Source of the DNA: Nakamurella antarctica | Lineage (GTDB): Bacteria; Actinomycetota; Actinomycetes; Mycobacteriales; Nakamurellaceae | Direction: 5' to 3' | Assembly (NCBI RefSeq): GCF_003860405.1 | Contig: NZ_CP034170.1 | Span: forward strand, 1,550,001-1,614,000 | DNA: 64,000 bases | Made by a program: the position numbers and the translations under genes | Shown: piece by piece, positions 1 through 8,340 of the stretch | How positions within the stretch are numbered: position 1 is the stretch's first letter | How the letters are laid out: every line of letters starts with the position of its first letter | The notes under the pieces: generated by a model | Databases searched by the model: none | Seen by the model: only the letters and a program-made list of their open reading frames with translations | What the model was told of the DNA's origin: nothing

Positions 1-380
1 ATTCGCTTTCCGGCCTCGTTATGAATGACGACCTCCAGACTCGCGGTTGACCTTCCGGCGTGGGCAACGGAGCTGGTACCGGTCACCACGCCCTCGCGGG
101 CGGAGCGGTGATGGGTGCAGTTGAGGTCGACGCCCACAGCAAGTTTTCCGGCCGGTGCCAGTGCCATCGCATGGATGGATCCCAAGCTTTCTGCCAACAC
201 CGCGCTCGCGCCCCCGTGCAGCAAACCGTACGGCTGAGTATTACCTGCGACGGGCATGGTGCCACTCACGCGGTCGGGGCCCATCTCGGTAATGACGATG
301 CCGCACTTATTCGCCAGCGATCCGCCGTTATTGAGCGATTCGAGCGAGAACTTCAATGACGATGAGTCGGATGTGCTCAC
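1..380 (-). CDS. PaaI-type hotdog thioesterase, 3' end cut by window edge
   Basis: Reading the minus strand from a GTG at 380 gives an uninterrupted frame to the window edge (126 residues). It contains the PaaI-family signature GLLHGGASAVLAESLGS at residues 52-68, where the HGG turn and the E of the central helix belong to the active site of hotdog acyl-CoA thioesterases. A GGGAG ribosome-binding sequence lies about 7 bases upstream of the GTG. The gene is divergent from polA with about 76 bp between the starts, a pairing I know from other actinobacteria. The expected role is hydrolysis of small aromatic or fatty acyl-CoA thioesters in the cytoplasm. The substrate cannot be told from sequence. 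About 10-15 C-terminal residues are probably missing, judging by a usual family length of about 140. Confidence 0.85.
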   Translation of the reverse strand, partial: MSTSDSSSLKFSLESLNNGGSLANKCGIVITEMGPDRVSGTMPVAGNTQPYGLLHGGASAVLAESLGSIHAMALAPAGKLAVGVDLNCTHHRSAREGVVTGTSSVAHAGRSTASLEVVIHNEAGKR

Positions 381-443
381 GGTGATGTCTCCCGGGAATA
401 TTTGGTGTGGGTCAGGGGGTGTGGGGCTGTCGGTCCCAAACCC

Positions 444-449
444 TAGACT
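444..449 (+). promoter_or_regulatory. Leaderless -10 element of polA
   Basis: TAGACT followed by seven bases and the polA GTG at 457. The spacing puts the transcript start at or next to the start codon. No Shine-Dalgarno sequence precedes that codon. Confidence 0.55.
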
Positions 450-456
450 CAGCCAA

Positions 457-3144
457 GTGACGACAACGACTGTGCCCGCCCCGTCCCTGCTGTTGCTCGA
501 CGGGCATTCGCTGGCCTACCGCGCGTTTTTTGCGCTCCCAGCCGAAAAGTTTGCCGCAGCAAACGGTCAGCCGACAAACGCGGTGTATGGGTTTACGTCG
601 ATGCTCCTTAATCTGCTCAGGGACGAGAAGCCAACCCACGTCGCTGTGGCGTTTGATCTGTCTAGGGTGACGTGGCGCAGCGCGGAATTCCCGGAATATA
701 AAGCGCAGCGGTCGGCGTCACCGGAAATGTTCAAGGGACAGGTCGAGCTGCTCAAAGAGGTGTTGGCCGCGCTGCGGATCCCGACCCTGACGGCGGAAAA
801 CTTCGAGGCCGACGATGTGATCGCCACGCTGACCGTGAAGGCGGTTGCCGAGGGGATGACCGTGCGGATCTGCACGGGAGATCGGGACTCCTTGCAGCTG
901 GTGAACAAGGATGTGACCGTCCTCTATCCGATCAAGGGGGTCTCTGAGATGACGCGGTTCACCCCCGAGGCGGTCGAGGCGAAGTATGGGCTGACACCAA
1001 AGCAGTATCCGGATTTCGCAGCACTGCGCGGTGACCCGTCCGACAACTTGCCGGGCATCCCCGGAGTGGGGGAGAAGACCGCATCGAAATGGATCCGTGA
1101 TTTCGGTTCCCTCACCGCACTGGTGGACAGGGTGGATGAGGTGGGCGGCAAAATTGGGACGTCCTTACGAGAGAACTTAAGCAACGTCCTGCTGAACCGG
1201 CGATTGACCGAGTTGGTGAAGGATGTGCCACTCGAGGTCAGCCCCATCGTTGACCTCCTCGCGCAGCCCTACGACCGTGAAGCGGTCCACGATATTTTCG
1301 ACCAGCTTCAATTTCGGGTATTGCGGGAACGGTTGCTCGAGATGTTCCAGCAAACTGACGAGGCGAGTACTGCCGGATTCGAGGTTCGCACCCAAGAGCT
1401 CGCGACTGGGACGGTACGCGCTTGGCTGGACAAACATGCCCGCGGGACAACGGTGGGAATGTGGGTGCGGGGAAGCTGGCTGCTCGGAAGTGGTGATGCA
1501 CAACAACTCTCACTGGCCGTTGCGAGTGGGCACGCTGGTGCCATCGACCTGGTGGGGATTTCCCCAGATGACGACGACGCCATCGCGCATTGGCTGGCCG
1601 ATCCGACAGCGGCGAAGGTCGGCCACCAAATCAAAACTGCTACCAACATCTTGGCGGGGCGAGGCTGGACGCTCGCTGGCGTCGTGGGTGACACCGAACT
1701 AGAGGCTTACCTCGCACTGCCTGGGCAGCGCGCTTACGATCTCGGCGATCTGGCTCAGCGCTACCTGCACCGCAGTTTGGCGGCAGCGGATAACAACATT
1801 GCCGAAGTGCAACAGTCGCTATTCGACGCCAGTGGCATCGATAGCTCGGACATGCTCCGGGCGTTCGCGGTACTGGAGTTGGATACGGCGCTCAAGACCC
1901 AGCTCGCGGAGTCGGGCCAGTTGCGATTGCTCACAGACCTTGAATTGCCGTTGACAGAGGTACTGGGCCGTATCGAACGAACCGGCATTGCTGTGGACAG
2001 CGGCTACCTCCAAGAACTTCAGGCTGATTTTCTCGCCGAAGCGCATACCGCCGCACAGTCCGCCTACTCGGCGATTGGCAAGGAAGTGAACCTGGGATCA
2101 CCTAAGCAACTCCAGGTCGTGCTCTTTGACGAGCTGGACATGCCAAAGACAAAGAAGACAAAGACCGGTTACACCACGGACGCCGACGCGCTCGTGTGGC
2201 TGCACGAGCAAACTCAGCACCCCTTCTTGACGCACTTGCTCCGACACCGAGATGTCACGAAGCTTCGCACCACGGTGGACGGGCTCCTGAAGTCGGTGGG
2301 CGACGATGGTCGCATTCACACCACCTTCCAGCAGACGATTTCCTCCACCGGGCGGCTTTCTTCCACCGAGCCGAACTTGCAGAACATTCCGGTGCGGACT
2401 GACGAAGGCCGACGCATTCGCAAGGTCTTTGTCGCAGACAAAGCGTATGAAAATTTGATCACCGCCGATTATTCGCAGATCGAAATGCGGATTATGGCCT
2501 CCCTTTCAGGTGACGAAGGTTTGATTGCCGCTTTCAACTCTGGAGAGGACCTGCATAGCTACGTGGGGTCGCAAGCTTTCGGCGTGCCCATTGGAGAAGT
2601 CAGCGCGGACATGCGACGGCGGGTCAAGGCAATGTCGTACGGCCTTGTTTACGGACTGTCAGCATTTGGATTGTCGGGGCAACTCAAGATCAGCCGTGAA
2701 GAAGCGCAAGGACAGATGGATGCCTACTTCAACCGGTTCGGTGCCGTTCGCGACTACTTGCGCGAGATTGTCGAAAAGGCGCGGCTGGTTGGCTATACCG
2801 AGACTGTGCTTGGCCGCAGGCGTTATCTTCCCGATCTGACGAGCGATAACCGGCAGCGTCGTGAATTGGCCGAACGTAATGCCCTTAATGCGCCGATCCA
2901 AGGTAGTGCGGCCGACATCATCAAGGTGGCAATGTTGAAGGTCGATGCCCGCATTGCTGCAGAGGGTATGACCTCGCGACTGTTGCTCCAGGTACACGAC
3001 GAACTTCTCTGTGAGGTCGGTACAGGTGAGGAAGAAGCCCTGACGGCCGTGCTGAGGGAAGAAATGGCCGGGGCCTACGAACTATCGGTTCCCTTGGATG
3101 TTTCTGTGGGGGTGGGCGCTAGCTGGAATGCAGCGGCGCACTGA
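457..3144 (+). CDS. polA: DNA polymerase I
   Basis: Encodes an 895-residue family A DNA polymerase for Okazaki-fragment processing and repair synthesis. The 5'-nuclease domain occupies about residues 1-310 (LLLLDGHSLAYRAFF near the start; helix-hairpin GDPSDNLPGIPGVGEKT). The middle domain (about 310-490) lacks the DxE of the E. coli proofreading site, as in other actinobacterial PolA proteins. Polymerase motifs are intact: motif A DYSQIE with D671, motif B R722/K724/Y728, motif C VHDE 846-849. An in-frame ATG exists at 256, but it would overlap the divergent thioesterase, and homology with mycobacterial PolA begins just after the GTG at 457, which also has a -10 hexamer seven bases upstream. 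Convergent with the next gene. Confidence 0.97.
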   Translation: MTTTTVPAPSLLLLDGHSLAYRAFFALPAEKFAAANGQPTNAVYGFTSMLLNLLRDEKPTHVAVAFDLSRVTWRSAEFPEYKAQRSASPEMFKGQVELLKEVLAALRIPTLTAENFEADDVIATLTVKAVAEGMTVRICTGDRDSLQLVNKDVTVLYPIKGVSEMTRFTPEAVEAKYGLTPKQYPDFAALRGDPSDNLPGIPGVGEKTASKWIRDFGSLTALVDRVDEVGGKIGTSLRENLSNVLLNRRLTELVKDVPLEVSPIVDLLAQPYDREAVHDIFDQLQFRVLRERLLEMFQQTDEASTAGFEVRTQELATGTVRAWLDKHARGTTVGMWVRGSWLLGSGDAQQLSLAVASGHAGAIDLVGISPDDDDAIAHWLADPTAAKVGHQIKTATNILAGRGWTLAGVVGDTELEAYLALPGQRAYDLGDLAQRYLHRSLAAADNNIAEVQQSLFDASGIDSSDMLRAFAVLELDTALKTQLAESGQLRLLTDLELPLTEVLGRIERTGIAVDSGYLQELQADFLAEAHTAAQSAYSAIGKEVNLGSPKQLQVVLFDELDMPKTKKTKTGYTTDADALVWLHEQTQHPFLTHLLRHRDVTKLRTTVDGLLKSVGDDGRIHTTFQQTISSTGRLSSTEPNLQNIPVRTDEGRRIRKVFVADKAYENLITADYSQIEMRIMASLSGDEGLIAAFNSGEDLHSYVGSQAFGVPIGEVSADMRRRVKAMSYGLVYGLSAFGLSGQLKISREEAQGQMDAYFNRFGAVRDYLREIVEKARLVGYTETVLGRRRYLPDLTSDNRQRRELAERNALNAPIQGSAADIIKVAMLKVDARIAAEGMTSRLLLQVHDELLCEVGTGEEEALTAVLREEMAGAYELSVPLDVSVGVGASWNAAAH

Positions 3145-3180
3145 CACCTGTGGTTTCGGCCTCACGTGATCCTTAAGCAG

Positions 3181-3195
3181 CACTGCACTGCACTG
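3181..3195. repeat. CACTG pentamer repeat x3
   Basis: Three consecutive copies of CACTG, immediately before the 13-bp tandem repeat block at the polA/methyltransferase junction. Probably slippage-generated. Confidence 0.7.
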
Positions 3196-3197
3196 TG

Positions 3198-3249
3198 GGG
3201 AGATCACCCAGGGAGATCGCCCAGGGAGATCACCCTGGAAGATCACAGA
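3198..3249. repeat. 13-bp tandem repeat, four copies
   Basis: Four head-to-tail 13-mers: GGGAGATCACCCA (3198-3210), GGGAGATCGCCCA (3211-3223), GGGAGATCACCCT (3224-3236) and the diverged GGAAGATCACAGA (3237-3249). The last two copies lie inside the 3' end of the minus-strand methyltransferase, so its last residues and stop codon come from the repeat. Within the block CCAGGG (3221-3226) and CCCTGG (3233-3238) can form a small hairpin between the two converging genes, with no T-tract. Confidence 0.9.
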
Positions 3250-4105
3250 CAAAAATCGCAGTGCCGGGGAAGACCTCACCCCGCAGCCGTGACCACTGGC
3301 CCCACGTCGCTTCCAAATCGTCGGGCCACTCCGGTTCGATCAGGTCGGTGAGAGTGAACCCTGCCGCGACGATCTCGCGAATTCGATCGCCGAGCGTGCG
3401 GTGATGTTCGACGTAGGCGGGAACGCCGTCAGAGTCCACCTCTACGTAAGGGGAGCGGTCGAAATAGGAAGAGACCGCCTGCAGACCTTTCTCGCCGGGG
3501 TCATCCAGAAAGATCCAGCGCATGGGGTGCGTCACCGAGAACACCCACCTCCCACCCGGCCGCAGCACGCGCGCAACCTCCCGCATCACGAGCGCCGAGT
3601 CCGCGACGAAGGGCACAGCACCGAACGCACTGCAGGCAATATCGAACGACTGCGAGGCAAACGGCATCGCGCTGGCATCTGCCTGCACCAGCGGCGCGTG
3701 GAGGCCACTGCGAGTCGCAGCATCGGCGGCGTAGCTCAGCATCCCGGCAGACAGATCGAAGGCGGTGACCTGTGCGCCAGCGCCCGTCAGCCAGCGACCG
3801 CATGGCGCCGACCCGCAGCCCACTTCAAGAACGCGTAGACCCTCGACCTCTCCTAGAAGGTGAGCATCATCCTCACGCAGACCTTCAGGGCACCAAACAA
3901 AATCAGCATCTCCCAGAAAAGCCGCATGTTCTGCGTGATAGTCGCCGGCATCGGCATCCCACCAGCGGCGATTGGCCAGCCTCGAGTCTTGGGAACCGGC
4001 AGCGCGGTGCTGCGGGCGAGTCGGGCCCAGTATTTGTTCGGCGCTGAGGTGCTGTGTCGGCGCCTGTTCGGTCTGGGAGATAGCGGGAGTAAGTGGTCCA
4101 GTCAC
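3230..4105 (-). CDS. Class I SAM-dependent methyltransferase
   Basis: A 291-residue protein with a Rossmann-type SAM-binding motif (RVLEVGCGSAPCGRWL, about residues 91-106), the acidic end of strand 2 (TAFDLS) and a typical motif IV/V region (FDIACSAFGAVPFV; EVARVLRPGGRWVF). It belongs to the broad UbiE/SmtA-like Methyltransf_11 group. The substrate is unknown. The N-terminal ~55 residues are low in recognisable structure, so the start is uncertain: I chose the GTG at 4105, the frame remains open up to 4165, and neither start has a strong ribosome-binding site. It lies between polA and rpsA and is convergent with polA. The extreme 3' end runs into a 13-bp tandem repeat. Confidence 0.85.
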   Translation of the reverse strand: MTGPLTPAISQTEQAPTQHLSAEQILGPTRPQHRAAGSQDSRLANRRWWDADAGDYHAEHAAFLGDADFVWCPEGLREDDAHLLGEVEGLRVLEVGCGSAPCGRWLTGAGAQVTAFDLSAGMLSYAADAATRSGLHAPLVQADASAMPFASQSFDIACSAFGAVPFVADSALVMREVARVLRPGGRWVFSVTHPMRWIFLDDPGEKGLQAVSSYFDRSPYVEVDSDGVPAYVEHHRTLGDRIREIVAAGFTLTDLIEPEWPDDLEATWGQWSRLRGEVFPGTAIFVCDLPG

Positions 4106-4430
4106 CTGTTCATCATGGCGTCTGGGAGGGGCGCTCCGCACCGCGATGTACCGGGCCGTCCTCAAGGTGCGACACGCAGTGGCACATGCGCTGGGAGTGC
4201 ATTTGACCTGACCATGGGGAGCCAGGCTATTCTTAGCGTTGCGCTGTGGGTCCGTGCTGCCTCTGTCTGGAGCAGGCGGCCCTCGCCAAACCCTTCGAGC
4301 CGACCGGGGGAGCCCGAGAGGGCGCCTGCTTACGGCTTAGATGTGTGGACGCGAATCGGACATTGCAGCGTCCGCCAACGCTGGCATCCTGCCGGCAGAT
4401 ACACACACCCACCCCGGAGCACCCCACCAC

Positions 4431-5927
4431 ATGTCTGCACCCACCCGCACCGCCCCACAGGTCGCTATTAACGATATCGGGACGGCCGAGGATTTCCTCG
4501 CTGCAGTAGACCTCACCATCAAGTACTTCAATGACGGCGACATCGTCGAAGGAATCATCGTCAAGGTTGACCGTGACGAAGTTCTCCTCGACATCGGTTA
4601 CAAGACCGAAGGTGTCATTCCCTCTCGCGAGCTGTCCATCAAGCACGACGTGGACCCCAGCGAAGTCGTCAAAGTTGGCGAGCACGTCGAAGCTCTCGTT
4701 CTCCAAAAAGAGGACAAAGAAGGCCGTCTGATCCTGTCCAAGAAGCGCGCTCAGTACGAGCGTGCATGGGGCACTATCGAGAAAATCAAGGAAGAAGACG
4801 GCGTCGTTTCCGGAACCGTCATCGAAGTTGTCAAGGGTGGACTCATCATTGACATCGGTCTGCGCGGCTTCCTGCCCGCGTCCTTGGTGGAAATGCGCCG
4901 CGTTCGCGACCTGCTGCCCTACGTCGGCAAGGTCCTCGACGCCAAGATCATCGAGCTTGACAAGAATCGCAACAACGTCGTGCTCTCCCGCCGTCAGTGG
5001 TTGGAGCAGACCCAGTCCGAGGTTCGCAGCGAATTCCTCAACCAGCTCGCAAAGGGCCAGGTTCGCAAGGGTGTCGTGTCCTCGATCGTCAACTTCGGTG
5101 CCTTCGTGGACCTGGGCGGCGTCGACGGACTCGTTCACGTTTCCGAGCTGTCCTGGAAGCACATTGACCACCCGTCCGAGGTCGTCGAGGTTGGCCAGGA
5201 AGTCACCGTCGAGGTTCTCGACGTCGACATGGACCGCGAGCGTGTGTCGCTGTCCCTCAAGGCCACCCAAGAAGATCCGTGGCGTCACTTCGCCCGTACC
5301 CATGCCATTGGCCAGGTTGTGCCGGGTCGCGTCACCAAGCTCGTTCCGTTCGGTGCGTTCGTTCGCGTCTACGACGGGATCGAAGGCCTCGTGCACATCT
5401 CCGAGTTGGCTGGACGCCACGTGGAGATCCCCGAGCAGGTTGTCACGGTCGAGGATGAAATCTTCGTTCGCGTCATCGATATCGACCTCGAGCGTCGCCG
5501 GATCTCGCTGTCGTTGAAGCAGGCCAACGAGGGCATCACCCCGGAGACCGAATTCGACGAGGTTCGCGCGCAGTACGGCGTTGTCGATCACTACGACGAG
5601 ACCGGCAACTTCTTGCCGCCGGAAGGCTTCGACGTCTCCACCGGCGAATGGCTGGAAGGCTTCGACAGCCAGCGCGAGACCTGGGAGAAGGTCTACGCGG
5701 ATGCGCAGGCTGTTTACGCCTCCCACCTCAAGCAGGTCGCAGCAGCGATTATCGCCGATGCTGAAGCTGCCGAGCCAGCGAACTACTCCTCCACCTCGGG
5801 TGATTCAGCCGAGGCATCGGATGAGGACATCGCTGCCGGAACATCGGGCTCAAGCAACGCGCCCACCGGTTCGCTGGTCAACGACGAGCAACTCGCAGCG
5901 TTGAAGGAAAGACTCGCGGGTAGCTGA
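4431..5927 (+). CDS. rpsA: 30S ribosomal protein S1
   Basis: A 498-residue S1 protein with four S1/OB-fold RNA-binding repeats at about 33-102, 120-185, 205-275 and 290-360, followed by an acidic, Ser/Ala-rich tail that ends in the conserved LAALKERLAGS. Actinobacterial S1 has four repeats rather than the six of E. coli. It binds mRNA at the 30S platform and assists initiation on structured or leadered messages. The ATG at 4431 is chosen because MSAPTRTAPQVAINDIG aligns with the start of mycobacterial RpsA. The frame extends upstream to 4341 without homology. A strong intrinsic terminator follows directly. A 497-codon open frame on the opposite strand is a compositional shadow. Confidence 0.97.
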   Translation: MSAPTRTAPQVAINDIGTAEDFLAAVDLTIKYFNDGDIVEGIIVKVDRDEVLLDIGYKTEGVIPSRELSIKHDVDPSEVVKVGEHVEALVLQKEDKEGRLILSKKRAQYERAWGTIEKIKEEDGVVSGTVIEVVKGGLIIDIGLRGFLPASLVEMRRVRDLLPYVGKVLDAKIIELDKNRNNVVLSRRQWLEQTQSEVRSEFLNQLAKGQVRKGVVSSIVNFGAFVDLGGVDGLVHVSELSWKHIDHPSEVVEVGQEVTVEVLDVDMDRERVSLSLKATQEDPWRHFARTHAIGQVVPGRVTKLVPFGAFVRVYDGIEGLVHISELAGRHVEIPEQVVTVEDEIFVRVIDIDLERRRISLSLKQANEGITPETEFDEVRAQYGVVDHYDETGNFLPPEGFDVSTGEWLEGFDSQRETWEKVYADAQAVYASHLKQVAAAIIADAEAAEPANYSSTSGDSAEASDEDIAAGTSGSSNAPTGSLVNDEQLAALKERLAGS

Positions 5928-5940
5928 CCCTTCGCACCTC

Positions 5941-5983
5941 ACCAGGAGCCCCACACCGTTAAAGGTGTGGGGCTCCTGGTTTT
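5941..5983 (+). terminator. Intrinsic terminator after rpsA
   Basis: A perfect 17-bp stem (5941-5957 with 5964-5980) around the six-base loop GTTAAA, followed by a short T run. It starts 13 bases after the rpsA stop codon. Confidence 0.92.
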
Positions 5984-6062
5984 CGTCCCCACCGCAGTGC
6001 AGAGTTTTCTCACATTTCGTACTAGATCGGCGGGGCGAACGGGGAGTTCGACTTACCATCAG

Positions 6063-6068
6063 TACCGT
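6063..6068 (+). promoter_or_regulatory. Leaderless -10 element of the lipoprotein gene
   Basis: TACCGT seven bases upstream of the ATG at 6076, with no Shine-Dalgarno sequence in between. Confidence 0.45.
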
Positions 6069-6075
6069 CATCCAC

Positions 6076-6885
6076 ATGCTGAAAACCAAGCCCGTCATCG
6101 GTGCCGTTGTGTTGTGTCTCGCCCTCGCTGGGTGCGGTGCAAGCTCCACAGCACGAGGCACCACCACCGTGACCATGACAGCCTCGGCGACCCAGACTCC
6201 GGAAGCCCCCGTCACTGTCCCTGCCACAGCGGCGACAGTGAGTGCGCCGATGACAACAGGCTCCACCGATGCTCCTGCTGCGGAGGCTACTTCGGCCACT
6301 ACGACGGGCTCCGCAGATGGCTCTGCGCCGGGGACCGCCGACTCTGCAAGTGCCAGTGGCTCGGTTCCGGCATCGGGCGAATCCACGACTCCGGCTGATG
6401 CCACATTCGCTGGTCCGTTTGTGGCTGTCGATCCGTTGAAGCAGGACTGCGACAAGATCCTCAATGCAACTGAAATCGCCACCGCCATGGGCGCGAGCGT
6501 TCCGGCTGCCACCAATGTGATCATGGATGTCGCGAACGCCGACCGGAAAACAACGGGACGCAAAAAGTGCCTTTACGGTGTGTCCGCGGACAGAGCCGGT
6601 GGCGTAGTGACAGTGGTTCTGACGCAATATGAGGATGCTGCCGCTGCAGCGTCGCAAATCGCCACGACCGTCAAATCTGAGAAGGGCCAAGGGGCGACCG
6701 CGTCGGTGGTAACCGTCAAGGGCTTGCCGGCGCAGGTTTTGTTGCGTGATGGCGGGCTCATCGTGGCCCAGTACGACACATGGACGCTGTCCGTCGTGGT
6801 CGCGGACAAGATCGTGGATGCAGCCAAACTCCCCGCGGCTCTTGCCGCTGTCGGGGATTACGCGCTGACACAGATTGTCGGCTGA
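6076..6885 (+). CDS. Secreted lipoprotein, DUF3558-like
   Basis: A 269-residue predicted lipoprotein. It has a short basic N-terminus, a hydrophobic stretch and the lipobox LALAGC with the lipidated cysteine at residue 20. Residues ~25-120 form a Thr/Ser/Ala/Pro-rich linker typical of surface tethers. The C-terminal ~150 residues hold two cysteines in the contexts QDCDKILNATEIATAMG and KKCLYGV, a spacing that resembles the actinobacterial DUF3558 lipoprotein fold; the family assignment is tentative. The protein should sit on the outer face of the cytoplasmic membrane, acylated by the Lgt/Lsp/Lnt route; an Lnt is encoded at 50.3 kb. Function unknown. The start is set by the lipobox and by the TACCGT hexamer. 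Confidence 0.82.
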   Translation: MLKTKPVIGAVVLCLALAGCGASSTARGTTTVTMTASATQTPEAPVTVPATAATVSAPMTTGSTDAPAAEATSATTTGSADGSAPGTADSASASGSVPASGESTTPADATFAGPFVAVDPLKQDCDKILNATEIATAMGASVPAATNVIMDVANADRKTTGRKKCLYGVSADRAGGVVTVVLTQYEDAAAAASQIATTVKSEKGQGATASVVTVKGLPAQVLLRDGGLIVAQYDTWTLSVVVADKIVDAAKLPAALAAVGDYALTQIVG

Positions 6886-7318
6886 AAACTTCATTGCCGC
6901 CGATGTCGGCGGGAGTGCACCCGACGACGTGGAACGCGGTATCTTCACACGGTCTGAGCGGGCAAAACCTGCCATGGCATGGCGGGACGTGCCCAGATGT
7001 GGCGGTGCCTACCGACGGTGAATAGCGATGCGAACAACCCTCGGCGCGGAACAACGGTGAGAGCCCCGACGAGAATGGCCCCGTGGCGACCGACGCGATG
7101 CCGTCCTGGCGGAACTTCGGTGTGCTGCAAGGTGTGCTCCCTGGTTGGCTCGAGGGCCTTCGTCATGGGACGATCGGCGAGTGCCTGCTGACCAGCGGAT
7201 CCTGGTGATCAGAACCAGACCGTAGGTCACGCGGGAGTAAATGATAGGGATGTGACCGGTGTGTCGCACGGTACAGATCGTGCGTAGGTGACTCCAAAAC
7301 CTCGGGGAGTGTGGACGC
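6886..7318. other. 433-bp gene-free, hairpin-rich gap before coaE
   Basis: No convincing coding frame on either strand. The stretch has several short inverted repeats: GCCGCC/GGCGGG around 6896-6913 just after the lipoprotein stop, a TGCCATGGCA palindrome near 6973, a CTGACCAG...CTGG-TGATCAG hairpin around 7188-7215, and CGCACG/CGTGCG around 7266-7285. It contains the coaE promoter and may hold a structured RNA, but I recognise no known riboswitch or RNA family. Confidence 0.5.
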
Positions 7319-8233
7319 GTGCTAAAAGTGGCCGTGACCGGAGGTATCGGCTCCGGCAAATCCACGGTGTCTCGTCAATTCGCGGCACTGGGAGCTGTCG
7401 TCGTCGATTCCGACGCATTGGCTCGGCAAGTTGTCCAACCAGGCACACCGGGCCTGGCGGCGATTGTTGATATTTTTGGCCGACGGGTTCTTGCATCCGA
7501 TGGCAGCCTGGACCGGGCTGCGCTTGCCAGCATCGTCTTCGCCGACCCCGATGCCCGTGTGGCGCTCGAGCAGATAACGCACCCGTTGGTGCGGAGCCAA
7601 TTCGATGCCGCAGTGGCGACCTGTCCGGCGGACTCTGTTGTCGTAAACGACATCCCACTTCTTCGCACGCTCGAGGTAGCTGCGCGCTACGCGGTCGTGG
7701 TGGGTGTCGGAGCGCCGGTGGGTGTTCGAGTACGAAGACTGATTCAACGAGGCCTGACCGAAGATGATGCTCGCGCGCGAATTGCGGCGCAGATGCTTGA
7801 TGAACAGCGAAAGGAGCTGGCGGACTGCTGGCTCGACAATTCGGGAACCGAGGCGGAGCTGAAGACCGCGGCGGCTGCCGTGTGGAGACAGATCGACGAG
7901 ATGCACAGCAACATGAGGGCCGGTAGGCCAGCCCCGTTCTCGCCCGGGGCGTCTGCAAGGTGGGTGGGAGGCCGCGAAGCCGCCGTGCGTCGGGTGATCG
8001 CGCGGATAGCATTCGCGATAGGGGACGGTGTCGCCCACCTATCGGTGCTGCCCGCTGCCTGCGGCGAGGATGGACCGATTTCCGTGGAGATTAAGGTGGG
8101 GGTTGTATCTCGTGTTCAGGAATGGATCGGGCCATTGAGAGATAGTGGCTGGGTGAAAGATTCCCGCCTGGCACCTGTCACCTTTACCAATGCTGATGCG
8201 GCGCGTCCCGTCTCGCTCCGCTTCGTGCCGTGA
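7319..8233 (+). CDS. coaE: Dephospho-CoA kinase with degenerate C-terminal GrpB-like region
   Basis: Catalyses the last step of coenzyme A synthesis (dephospho-CoA + ATP). The first ~200 residues are a complete kinase: P-loop GGIGSGKST at 8-16, the DSDALARQVV acceptor helix, RAALASIVF, and THPLV. Known mycobacterial CoaE proteins carry a GrpB (UPF0157) domain after the kinase. Here the tail (about 205-304) keeps only a weak echo of that domain (IGDGVAHLSVLP in place of the GST-VPGL core, then ISVEIKV) and is about 100 residues shorter, so it looks eroded. The GTG start at 7319 has GGGGAG nine bases upstream. A structured hairpin separates the gene from uvrB. Confidence 0.93.
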   Translation: MLKVAVTGGIGSGKSTVSRQFAALGAVVVDSDALARQVVQPGTPGLAAIVDIFGRRVLASDGSLDRAALASIVFADPDARVALEQITHPLVRSQFDAAVATCPADSVVVNDIPLLRTLEVAARYAVVVGVGAPVGVRVRRLIQRGLTEDDARARIAAQMLDEQRKELADCWLDNSGTEAELKTAAAAVWRQIDEMHSNMRAGRPAPFSPGASARWVGGREAAVRRVIARIAFAIGDGVAHLSVLPAACGEDGPISVEIKVGVVSRVQEWIGPLRDSGWVKDSRLAPVTFTNADAARPVSLRFVP

Positions 8234-8260
8234 TGGGTCGGGACAAACAGCCAGAGCTAA

Positions 8261-8302
8261 CGACGCATGCTCCAGGGCGGCGATAGGCCCTGGACTGCGT
8301 CG
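8261..8302 (+). terminator. Interrupted hairpin between coaE and uvrB
   Basis: CGACGCA (8261-8267) pairs with TGCGTCG (8296-8302), and TCCAGGGC (8271-8278) with GCCCTGGA (8287-8294), giving 15 bp with a small internal loop. A second short hairpin, CCACC/GGTGG (8304-8319), follows. There is no T-tract, so this may be a weak terminator or an RNA structure. Confidence 0.5.
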
Positions 8303-8326
8303 ACCACCTTTGTCGGTGGGTCGGCG

Positions 8327-8332
8327 TAACCT
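8327..8332 (+). promoter_or_regulatory. Leaderless -10 element of uvrB
   Basis: TAACCT eight bases upstream of the uvrB GTG at 8341. No Shine-Dalgarno sequence is present. Confidence 0.5.
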
Positions 8333-8340
8333 CAAGTACC

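Noticed and set aside
4233-5726. A 497-codon open frame antisense to rpsA
   Set aside because: Its composition (Asp/Leu/Val-rich repeats) mirrors the codon pattern of rpsA on the other strand. No family resemblance and no start signal.
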